Positions 1 to 5,696 of a stretch of DNA of 8,746 bases are shown here, piece by piece. The notes beneath the pieces are model-generated. The model was given only the letters and a program-made list of their open reading frames with translations, was not told the origin of the DNA and did not search any database. The position numbers were made by a program, and so were the translations under genes. Each line of letters begins with the position of its first letter. Position 1 is the first letter of the stretch. This DNA comes from Bacteroidaceae bacterium (GTDB lineage: Bacteria > Bacteroidota > Bacteroidia > Bacteroidales > Bacteroidaceae), in assembly GCA_028709135.1 (NCBI GenBank), contig JAQVXN010000066.1, positions 1 to 8,746 of the forward strand, written 5' to 3'.

Positions 1-347
1 AAAAAGCAAGATGTTATTCAAAAAAAACAGAACGCTATTTGTCAAACGCGCAACATATATATTTTGAGCAAACTCATATATTGGTAATGGATTACCTTGG
101 AAAAAATGAAAATTTACTCAAAATCTTTATATTATAATTATGATCGCGCGCGTACCTTAAAGTAATAACAAATGCGGGCAATTATTATATTTAAAATTTG
201 TTCTCACGTAAGAGAATACTTGAATTCTGGATAAGAAAACCATGACAGAGTGTTGTTGTTTATCTTCATTTCCTTTTTGTGAAAATACAGGTCATAAAAT
301 AAACTCGTTGCTTTCAAAGAATTGATCTGATCGTGTTTTTTAAATTT
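1..347. other. AT-rich stretch without a recognisable gene
   Basis: I see no convincing coding region here on either strand. The first frame is open from base 1 to a stop near base 87 (28 codons, rich in Lys, Gln and Ile), which could be the tail of a gene entering from the left, but nothing in it is recognisable. I found no match to the TAnnTTTG promoter element on either strand and no strong hairpin followed by a T run. A weak 5-bp dyad (TTCTC, six bases, GAGAA) lies at 201-216. The stretch is probably decayed or intergenic DNA next to the transposase remnant. Confidence 0.5.
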
Positions 348-368
348 TTACTTGCTCAATAAAAGTTG

Positions 369-457
369 GTGACGCAGTGCGTCACAAAAGAAATGCAGTG
401 CGTCACAAAAAAAACGCGTCGCGTCACAAAAGAAATGCAGTGCGTCACATAGAATGA
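369..457. repeat. 21-bp tandem repeat array with a terminal palindrome
   Basis: Four consecutive 21-bp units start at 374, 395, 416 and 437. Each begins with GCAGTGCGTCAC (GCGTCGCGTCAC in the third) and ends with an A-rich tail such as AAAAGAAAT; the last unit has a diverged tail. Just before the first unit the bases GTGAC complete a perfect odd palindrome at 369-385: GTGACGCA, a central G, TGCGTCAC. Because 21 is a multiple of three, a minus-strand reading frame stays open through the array and repeats a seven-residue block (CDALHFF and variants) until a stop at 348. I regard that as a by-product of the periodicity, not as a protein. The array directly abuts the 3' side of the IS30 transposase remnant. 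Its function is unknown. Confidence 0.85.
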
Positions 458-712
458 GAAGTAACGATTCATTTAGAACACTAGATCTGGATAGAATTTC
501 AGCCAAATAAAGAAATGTATCCTCAATAGGGCCTTTTTGCCAAGTGGAGTCGGAATTTGCAAAAAAGAGGTGCACCCCTCCAATAAGTTTTGAAATAATG
601 TGATGTGCGAAAAATTCACTACCATTGTCAGTAGTAATGGTTAAAACACCTTCTTTCGATAAGGAAAGAGCAGTTTAGGAAGAACGTCATGCGGTAGATC
701 TGAAATTATGAA
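458..712 (-). pseudogene. Decayed IS30-family transposase fragment
   Basis: Read on the minus strand, this stretch matches the C-terminal catalytic core of IS30-family transposases (DDE recombinases with an RNase H-like fold). From about 712 to 647 the frame reads ...SDLPHDVLPKLLFPYRKKV. A shift of one base in the short T/A run at 642-646 is then needed to continue with LTITTDNGSEFF, which holds the second catalytic Asp (codon at 627-629), and on to WQKGPIEDT, whose Glu matches the third catalytic residue. In intact members that Glu is followed by an NTNG-like motif and a RQYIPK-like block; here these have drifted (LAEILSRSSVLNES) before the frame runs into the repeat array. The N-terminal DNA-binding half and first catalytic Asp are absent, and I see no terminal inverted repeats. 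The fragment cannot encode a working transposase. The family call is firm from the TTDNGSEF and WQKG motifs; the exact borders are estimates. Confidence 0.85.
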
Positions 713-860
713 AGAAAATTGTGGCGAAGAGGAGGTAGAAAGTTCAATCGAGGAGAACTCAAGAAAAAGTAAAATTACGGTCAAGAAAGAATATTGACCA
801 AGTATTATAAATATGGTTACGATATGATGTGAAAATTATACGCGTTGAAATGATAAAAAT
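713..860. other. Non-coding spacer between lipid kinase and transposase remnant
   Basis: Minus-strand translations here are broken by stops in several frames, and I recognise no further transposase blocks with confidence, although more decayed IS30 sequence may extend into it. I do not see a hairpin plus T run that would terminate the lipid kinase transcript. Confidence 0.4.
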
Positions 861-1886
861 CTATAGTTTGAAAGGGATTTTTTTACGAATGTCTTTGTTG
901 ATTTGTTTGATCCCATGACCAATAGCGTTATTGCCGGTGTTAACCAGGTAGCTGAAGGATTCTGCAATTGTTTGGAGAAAGTTACTAGGTTTGATTTCTG
1001 CATGGCAATTGATGATGGTATTGAGCTGATGAGGAAAGATTTCAATGGTTACGGTTTGATCGGCCATGAAAGGATCTCCGTCGCAATGAATAACCCCGGC
1101 ATGTTCACGTGTAATGTGAATTAGGCGAGAGCGAAACATGTGGATTTTACTATTGTTTGAAAGCGTTCCATTGAAAAGCTGATAAGCCAAACCGGGAGCT
1201 TCCAATGCTGTAAATGGTTCAATAAAAGTGATGTCCATTAATCCGTCACTCATGGATGCTTCTGGTGCAATATAGGCGTTATTGCCATATTGCGATGCGT
1301 TGGCACATGTGATAAGAAAGGCTTTACCGGTGAATTTATTTGTTTCGTCTTCAAGGGTATAGGTTTCGGGTTTGTAACGGGTAATTTCTTTTAGCGAATT
1401 TTCCATATAGGTGAGAATGCCTCTACGAATAGAGGCTGCAAACTTGTAGCTAATGGTTGCATCAAATCCCATTCCGCAGGTACAGAAAAATGGGCGTCCA
1501 TTAATTTTACCGTAATCAAGGGGGTGAATGCTGCATTCGTTAATGAGTTGAATGGCTTTGGAATATTCTAGTGGAATTTGAAGATGTCGCGCCAAGCCAT
1601 TGCCGGAGCCGCAAGGTATGATGCCCAATGCAGTGTTTGTATGTACCAGAGAACGTGCGACTTCGTTCACCGTACCGTCTCCGCCGATTGCTACAACGAT
1701 GTCTGTGCCGTTTTCGGCCGCCATAGATGCTAGTACGGCACCGTGTCCGCTATAAGCAGTTTTAGCTATTGCGTAATTGAAACGGTTCTTATCCAGACGT
1801 TCTTCAATGTCGTTGAGGATAAGTTCTTTGTTCGCGGTCCCTGAAATAGGGTTGACAATGAATAAGATGGATTTTTTTTCTTCCAT
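861..1886 (-). CDS. Diacylglycerol kinase family lipid kinase (YegS/DagK type)
   Basis: This 341-residue protein belongs to the family of soluble lipid kinases that transfer phosphate from ATP (or another NTP) to diacylglycerol or a related lipid at the inner face of the membrane. The N-terminal catalytic domain shows the family motifs in order: NPISG at 12-16, the nucleotide-binding GGDGTVNEV at 68-76 and PCGSGNGLAR at 91-100. The C-terminal beta-sandwich domain has GMGFDA (138-143), SDGLMD (213-218, matching the Mg-binding DGxxD region) and HCDGDP (267-272). Its length exceeds the usual 290-310 because of a basic C-terminal tail of about 40 residues (ending KQINKDIRKKIPFKL) that might touch the membrane. 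The ATG at 1886 is supported by a promoter only about 20 bases upstream. It is monocistronic in this window and separated from the upstream operon by a terminator. The substrate cannot be told from sequence: diacylglycerol, undecaprenol-like or sphingoid lipids are all possible for this family. I see no clear terminator after the gene. Confidence 0.9.
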   Translation of the reverse strand: MEEKKSILFIVNPISGTANKELILNDIEERLDKNRFNYAIAKTAYSGHGAVLASMAAENGTDIVVAIGGDGTVNEVARSLVHTNTALGIIPCGSGNGLARHLQIPLEYSKAIQLINECSIHPLDYGKINGRPFFCTCGMGFDATISYKFAASIRRGILTYMENSLKEITRYKPETYTLEDETNKFTGKAFLITCANASQYGNNAYIAPEASMSDGLMDITFIEPFTALEAPGLAYQLFNGTLSNNSKIHMFRSRLIHITREHAGVIHCDGDPFMADQTVTIEIFPHQLNTIINCHAEIKPSNFLQTIAESFSYLVNTGNNAIGHGIKQINKDIRKKIPFKL

Positions 1887-1903
1887 AAATGTTTATCGTG
1901 TTG

Positions 1904-1935
1904 CAAATTTAAGGTAAAGTTAGGATAAAGGCAAA
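1904..1935 (-). promoter_or_regulatory. Bacteroidetes-type promoter of the lipid kinase gene
   Basis: On the minus strand, TTTG (1935-1932) is followed after a 20-base spacer by TAAATTTG (1911-1904). Both fit the Bacteroidetes primary sigma consensus (TTTG at -33, TAnnTTTG at -7), and the spacing is standard. Transcription would start a few bases beyond 1904, giving a leader of only about ten bases before the ATG at 1886. It lies between the terminator of the upstream operon and the kinase start, which makes the kinase a separate transcription unit. Confidence 0.8.
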
Positions 1936-1985
1936 ACGAAAAGTGTTTTTTTTTAGATTTGTGGACTTATTAGATTAAGGGTTTC

Positions 1986-2024
1986 AAAAACAGAGCAGAA
2001 ACATTTTTGTTGTTTTCTGCTCTG
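1986..2024 (-). terminator. Rho-independent terminator of the ior operon
   Basis: A perfect 11-bp inverted repeat, CAGAGCAGAAA (1991-2001) and TTTCTGCTCTG (2014-2024), encloses a 12-base loop. On the minus strand the stem is followed at once by five Ts (1990-1986), the pattern of an intrinsic terminator. It begins about 30 bases after the stop codon of the ACT-domain gene, so it ends the five-gene operon. On the plus strand there is no T run after the stem, so it should work in one direction only. Confidence 0.9.
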
Positions 2025-2053
2025 AATGAGGTGAGACATTGTAAATAGAAAAA

Positions 2054-2443
2054 CTATTTATAATTGTTCAAAATATCTTTGCATGCTTCCAGATGATAGG
2101 GGCGGATGATGGTACTACAGAAACCATCTCCTTGCAAGGCGTACATGTATTCGATAGAAATGCCGTTTTCCTGCAGATACTTCAAGAGATGAGCGAGATA
2201 GCCCGTCTTGTTCGGTAGATCTATTCGAATAACGTCGGTAAGAATAACTGCAATGCCTGCATCTTTAAGTGTTTGGGCTGCTTTTTCGGTGTCGTCTACA
2301 ATGAGGCGAAGAATGCCGAATTCGGAACTATCTGCCAAGCTGAAAGCCAAAATATCAATATTTTTATTGGCTAGCAGCTGTGCAATTTGCTGGGTGCGTC
2401 CTGCTTTGTTTTCGAGAAAGACAGAGACTTGTTTAATAGTCAT
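2054..2443 (-). CDS. Double ACT-domain protein, likely amino-acid sensor
   Basis: This 129-residue protein consists of two ACT domains in tandem and nothing else. The first covers roughly residues 4-70 (VSVFLENKAGRTQQIAQLLA, with the Gly of the ligand loop in NKAGR). The second covers roughly 71-129 (IDLPNKTGYLAHLLKYL followed by GISIEYMYAL). ACT domains bind small ligands, most often amino acids, and control metabolic enzymes. No catalytic or DNA-binding domain is attached, so any effect would be through protein-protein contact or ligand buffering. It is the last gene of the arylpyruvate operon, 15 bases after the CoA ligase stop codon, which suggests that it senses an aromatic amino acid or related ligand and tunes this pathway; that is inference. 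The ATG at 2443 is supported by a strong ribosome-binding site. Similar short proteins are sometimes annotated as acetolactate synthase small subunits, but no such catalytic partner is present here. Confidence 0.88.
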   Translation of the reverse strand: MTIKQVSVFLENKAGRTQQIAQLLANKNIDILAFSLADSSEFGILRLIVDDTEKAAQTLKDAGIAVILTDVIRIDLPNKTGYLAHLLKYLQENGISIEYMYALQGDGFCSTIIRPYHLEACKDILNNYK

Positions 2444-2448
2444 ATTTA

Positions 2449-2454
2449 CCTCCT
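2449..2454 (-). promoter_or_regulatory. Strong ribosome-binding site of the ACT-domain gene
   Basis: On the minus strand AGGAGG lies five bases before the ATG at 2443. It is a near-perfect Shine-Dalgarno sequence, which is unusual in this window: the other genes of the operon have weak or partial sites. It fits independent, efficient translation of the last gene and fixes its start codon. Confidence 0.75.
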
Positions 2455-2458
2455 ATTT

Positions 2459-3757
2459 TTAAAGTTTTCGTTTGTCGTTTACATGTTTTGCTTTACCTTG
2501 TGCTCGCTCAATGCTGTTGGGTTCAACAAGTTTTATTTCTGCCTTAATGGAGAGTACGCTCTTCAGATGGTTTTGGAGTTTTTTCTTCAGACAGATCATT
2601 TCATTGATGTCATCACTGTAATAGCCGTCTCTGACTTCTACTTGAACTTCGATGGTGTCCAGGTTATTGACGCGGTCAACAGTAATCATATAGTAGGGTT
2701 CGAATTCCTTCATGCTCAAAATGACGCTTTCAACCTGAGATGGGAATACGTTAATGCCACGAATAATGAGCATGTCGTCGCTACGGCCCATGATGGGAGT
2801 CATACGCACAGAGGTGCGCCCGCAAGGGCATGGCTCATTAATAAGAGAGGTGAGGTCCTTTGTGCGGTAGCGTAGTAGGGGCATACCGTCTTTGGTGAGT
2901 GTAGTGAAGACGAGTTCTCCTTTTTCTCCATAACCCATGGGCTCGCAAGTAATCGGGTTGATGATTTCTGGATAGAAATGGTCTTCTACAATGTGAGAGC
3001 CGTTTTGGCACTCACATTCGTAACTAACGCCGGGGCCGCAAATTTCACTTAGACCGTAAATGTTATAGGCTTTAACACCCAATTGTTCTTGAATTTCCTG
3101 ACGCATGTTCTCTGTCCATGGTTCTGCGCCGAGAGCAGCGATGTGTAGTTTTAGTTCACTGCGGGTGATGCCCATTTTACGCATGGTTTCACTTAAATAA
3201 AGAGCGTAAGAAGGGGTGCAAGCAATGGCGGTGATGCCGAGGTCACGAATGAGGCGAATATGTTTCTCTGTGTTACCTGTAGAAGCCGGAACGACAGTGG
3301 CACCATAGTTTTCTACGCCATAGTGGAGGCCAAGTCCTCCTGTGAATAGACCATAGCCATAAGCTACGGACATGGTGTCTTCGCGTGTGAGGCCAAAAGC
3401 GCCGAGACAGCGCGAAACGGATTCCTGCCAAACTGTGAGGTCATGGCGCGTATAGGCACAAATGGTAGGGTTGCCCGTAGTGCCACTGGAAGCATGAATT
3501 CGTACAATTTGACTATGTGGAGCTGAGACAAGTCCGTAGGGATAGTTGTCGCGCAGGTCCTGTTTTGTTGTGAAAGGCAGGTTAATAATATCATCGATGC
3601 CGTGGATGTCAGCGGGGGTGATACCTATTTCCTGCATTTTATTGCGGTAAAAGGGCAGGTTGTGATAGACGTAAGTGACAAGTTTTTGCAGACGCTTACC
3701 TTGTAGAACTCGCATCTGTTCGCGGTCCATTGTTTCTTTGTTGATATTCCAAATCAT
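2459..3757 (-). CDS. paaK: Phenylacetate-CoA ligase
   Basis: This 432-residue enzyme of the adenylate-forming family activates phenylacetate (and often indoleacetate or other arylacetates) to its CoA thioester with ATP, giving AMP and PPi. Seen in order: the phosphate-binding loop SSGTTGNPT at 90-98, YGLSE at 234-238 followed by GPGVSYEC (a PaaK hallmark), RYRTKD at 296-301, PCPCGRT at 310-314 and after, GRSDDMLIIRG at 324-334, and the C-terminal AQGKAK with the likely catalytic Lys near 422. The length is normal for the family. The frame is open further upstream to 3928, but that extension lies inside the aminotransferase gene, has no family counterpart, and would overlap it by about 150 bases; the ATG at 3757 gives a canonical N-terminus (MIWNINKETMDREQM) 22 bases after the aminotransferase stop. 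In this operon it probably works with IorAB, either releasing ATP from arylacetyl-CoA during amino acid breakdown or charging scavenged arylacetates. Confidence 0.95.
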   Translation of the reverse strand: MIWNINKETMDREQMRVLQGKRLQKLVTYVYHNLPFYRNKMQEIGITPADIHGIDDIINLPFTTKQDLRDNYPYGLVSAPHSQIVRIHASSGTTGNPTICAYTRHDLTVWQESVSRCLGAFGLTREDTMSVAYGYGLFTGGLGLHYGVENYGATVVPASTGNTEKHIRLIRDLGITAIACTPSYALYLSETMRKMGITRSELKLHIAALGAEPWTENMRQEIQEQLGVKAYNIYGLSEICGPGVSYECECQNGSHIVEDHFYPEIINPITCEPMGYGEKGELVFTTLTKDGMPLLRYRTKDLTSLINEPCPCGRTSVRMTPIMGRSDDMLIIRGINVFPSQVESVILSMKEFEPYYMITVDRVNNLDTIEVQVEVRDGYYSDDINEMICLKKKLQNHLKSVLSIKAEIKLVEPNSIERAQGKAKHVNDKRKL

Positions 3758-3779
3758 TTTTTTGTAGTATGGTTGTGGT

Positions 3780-5114
3780 TTACAAATTGTTAACAGGATG
3801 GTCTTGCTTAAAAGCTTGCATGCGTGAAGCAAAGACATCGTATTGGTCGTCGTCAATAAAAGAAGTGCAGACGCGTATACCCTGCTGTCTGCTGCCGGTA
3901 GTATCGAGAGCAATGGCGCTGACACCATAAAAAAGCAGTTCTGTCATCAAGGCGCCACCGGAAAATCCGGGATAAGTAACTGTGAAATAGAAGCCGTTAC
4001 CGATTTCTTCGCCCATATCGTTGTCATAAACAATCTGGAATCCATTTTGGCAGAAAATGTGTTTCAGCTTTTCGGCTCTACGACCATATTCGTGAACAGC
4101 TTCAAGAAAATTGTAAGCACCGTCGCAAGCTGCTTTAAACATTGCGGCAAGAGCCCATTGTGCAGAGTGGGCAGTACCAGAAGAGAGGGTGTATAGTATG
4201 CGATTTTGAAAGACATTTCCAAATTCGCCAATGGTGTAGCGATCACGCAGAGCAGGATAAGAACGGTGAAAAAGTTTTTCGGAAATGATGCTCATGCCTA
4301 TACGTTGTCCTGCATAACTGAAAGCCTTGCTACCAGAGATAAGTAAAATATAATTATCGGTGTAGTGAGATACGCTGGGTTGATAAGGTGGACAGAAAGG
4401 CTTGCTGAGATCTTTCCGAAAATCCATGCCGAAGTAGGCCAGATCTTCCATGACAATGGCGTCGTAATCGGTTGCCAGTTTTCCAATGCCCTGCAGTTCG
4501 CTGTCAGTGAGGCAGACCCAAGATGGGTTATTGGGATTTGAATAAATGATGTTACAAATCTTTCCACTGCGAAGGTAACTTTCAAGTTTCTCAAGTAGGC
4601 GCGGTCCTCGGTAGTCGAACATGTCAAAAGACTCGTATTTCAAACCGAGGACTTTGAGTTGGTCTTTTTGAACCGGGAATCCAGGGTCAATAAAAAGAAC
4701 CGTATCTTTTTCAGGATTGCTTTGACCTGAGACCAAAAAACTCGCAAATGTGCCCTGCATAGAGCCACATGTCGGGATACAGCAGGTTGAGTTAACGTCG
4801 GTGTTGATAAATGCCTTTATGAAACGTGCCGTTTCTTTCTTAAGAGGTTCTATACCTTGTAACGGAGGATATTTGGCAGCGAGACCTTTTTGTAAAGCTT
4901 CTATTTCTGCACGAACGCCGATGGCTTCAGGCGGCAGTCCGGGGACACCCATTTCCATGTGAACAAACTTTTCGCCCGTTTTTTGTTCAATGAGATGAGA
5001 TACCGTGACAATTTCGCGAATGGTAGCGCGGCTAAAGTCCGGTAGGTGCATGCTTTGGATGGCATTTTGCACAATGGCGAAATCTATGGGCGTTTTCTTT
5101 TCTTTATTTGGCAT
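3780..5114 (-). CDS. Class I/II PLP-dependent aminotransferase, probably aromatic
   Basis: This 444-residue fold-type I aminotransferase transfers an amino group between an amino acid and a 2-oxo acid using pyridoxal phosphate. Motifs: NPNNPSW at 193-199 (the Asn that contacts the PLP ring oxygen), EDLAYF at 223-228 (the Asp and Tyr binding the PLP ring), SGSKAFSYAGQRIG at 260-273 with the Schiff-base Lys at 263, and GIRVC near 412-416 with Arg 414 placed to bind the substrate carboxylate. It is longer than a typical aspartate aminotransferase (about 400), with roughly 40 extra N-terminal residues. The start is uncertain between a GTG at 5123 and the ATG at 5114; I chose the ATG, which is preceded by an AGG at a suitable distance and overlaps the iorB 3' end by 11 bases, pointing to translational coupling. 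Its position between iorB and paaK makes phenylalanine, tyrosine or tryptophan and their arylpyruvates the likely substrates. That specificity is inferred from context, not from residues. Confidence 0.9.
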   Translation of the reverse strand: MPNKEKKTPIDFAIVQNAIQSMHLPDFSRATIREIVTVSHLIEQKTGEKFVHMEMGVPGLPPEAIGVRAEIEALQKGLAAKYPPLQGIEPLKKETARFIKAFINTDVNSTCCIPTCGSMQGTFASFLVSGQSNPEKDTVLFIDPGFPVQKDQLKVLGLKYESFDMFDYRGPRLLEKLESYLRSGKICNIIYSNPNNPSWVCLTDSELQGIGKLATDYDAIVMEDLAYFGMDFRKDLSKPFCPPYQPSVSHYTDNYILLISGSKAFSYAGQRIGMSIISEKLFHRSYPALRDRYTIGEFGNVFQNRILYTLSSGTAHSAQWALAAMFKAACDGAYNFLEAVHEYGRRAEKLKHIFCQNGFQIVYDNDMGEEIGNGFYFTVTYPGFSGGALMTELLFYGVSAIALDTTGSRQQGIRVCTSFIDDDQYDVFASRMQAFKQDHPVNNL

Positions 5115-5676
5115 GGTCAACACCTATCTTTAAAGCGCAAATATTGGCATCAACAACAGTTTTCCCTTTATGTTTGAAAACAGTGTGAATAGCCGTAATA
5201 AGTTTGTCTAAGTCTAGCCCAAGGGCTTTTTGTGCAGCACCAAGCAGAATCATATTTGCGGAGCGTGGAATTTGATTGCTTTTTGCAAGTTGATCAATAT
5301 CTAAAAAGATGACGTTCGAGAGTTTCGCAAAATCGGCTTTCAATTTTTCAATATCTGGATAGTTTGCAATGTTTACAAAAGGAACTGATGAAGTAATGAT
5401 CCATCCGTTTTTGGAAAGAAAGGGTAAATAGCGAAGAGCTTCCATGGGCTCCATAGAAATAATGACGTCCGCTTGTCCGAGAGGGATCAGGTCCGATGAA
5501 ATAGGTTGGGAGGAGATTCGCAAATTGCTTTGTACGTCACCGCCACGTTGGCTCATGCCGTGTACTTCAGCTTGTTTGATATAAAGGCCTTCATTCATGG
5601 CGGCCTCACCAATGATGGTAGCGATGGAAAGGATACCTTGTCCTCCAACACCGCATAAAATAATATCTGATTTCAT
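5104..5676 (-). CDS. iorB: Indolepyruvate:ferredoxin oxidoreductase, beta subunit
   Basis: This 190-residue protein is the gamma-type (POR/KOR catalytic gamma) subunit of the arylpyruvate oxidoreductase. With IorA it oxidatively decarboxylates indolepyruvate, phenylpyruvate and hydroxyphenylpyruvate to the arylacetyl-CoA, or runs the reverse reductive carboxylation. Visible family features are the N-terminal GVGGQG at 9-14, the conserved EVHGMSQRGG at 37-46, EPMEALRY at 76-83 and NMILLGA at 141-147. Length is normal for IorB (about 190-200). A TTG at 5694 would add six residues, but the ATG at 5676 puts the family N-terminus (MKSDIILCGVGGQG) at the start and leaves a 20-base gap after iorA, so I prefer it. 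The 3' end overlaps the aminotransferase start by 11 bases. No iron-sulphur cysteine motif is present, as expected for this subunit. Confidence 0.95.
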   Translation of the reverse strand: MKSDIILCGVGGQGILSIATIIGEAAMNEGLYIKQAEVHGMSQRGGDVQSNLRISSQPISSDLIPLGQADVIISMEPMEALRYLPFLSKNGWIITSSVPFVNIANYPDIEKLKADFAKLSNVIFLDIDQLAKSNQIPRSANMILLGAAQKALGLDLDKLITAIHTVFKHKGKTVVDANICALKIGVDHAK

Positions 5677-5696
5677 AAATTTGCTATTCTTCAAAA

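Noticed and set aside
201..216. Hairpin TTCTC/GAGAA as a terminator
   Set aside because: The stem is five AT-rich base pairs with no T run after it and no gene upstream.
369..457. CRISPR array
   Set aside because: The 21-bp units are directly adjacent with no unique spacers, and there are no cas genes nearby.
348..575. A 75-codon minus-strand frame that could be called a small hypothetical protein
   Set aside because: Its first third is the end of a decayed IS30 transposase and its last third is the translation of a 21-bp tandem repeat. It starts at a GTG in mid-domain, so it is not an independent gene.
903..1124. Plus-strand frame opposite the lipid kinase (and similar long antisense frames opposite the ior operon genes)
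   Set aside because: They lie wholly within well-supported genes on the other strand, show no recognisable motifs and have no promoter, so they are shadow frames.
3758..3928. N-terminal extension of the phenylacetate-CoA ligase by 57 residues
   Set aside because: The extension lies in another frame of the aminotransferase gene, has no counterpart in the family, and the ATG at 3757 gives the expected length and N-terminus.
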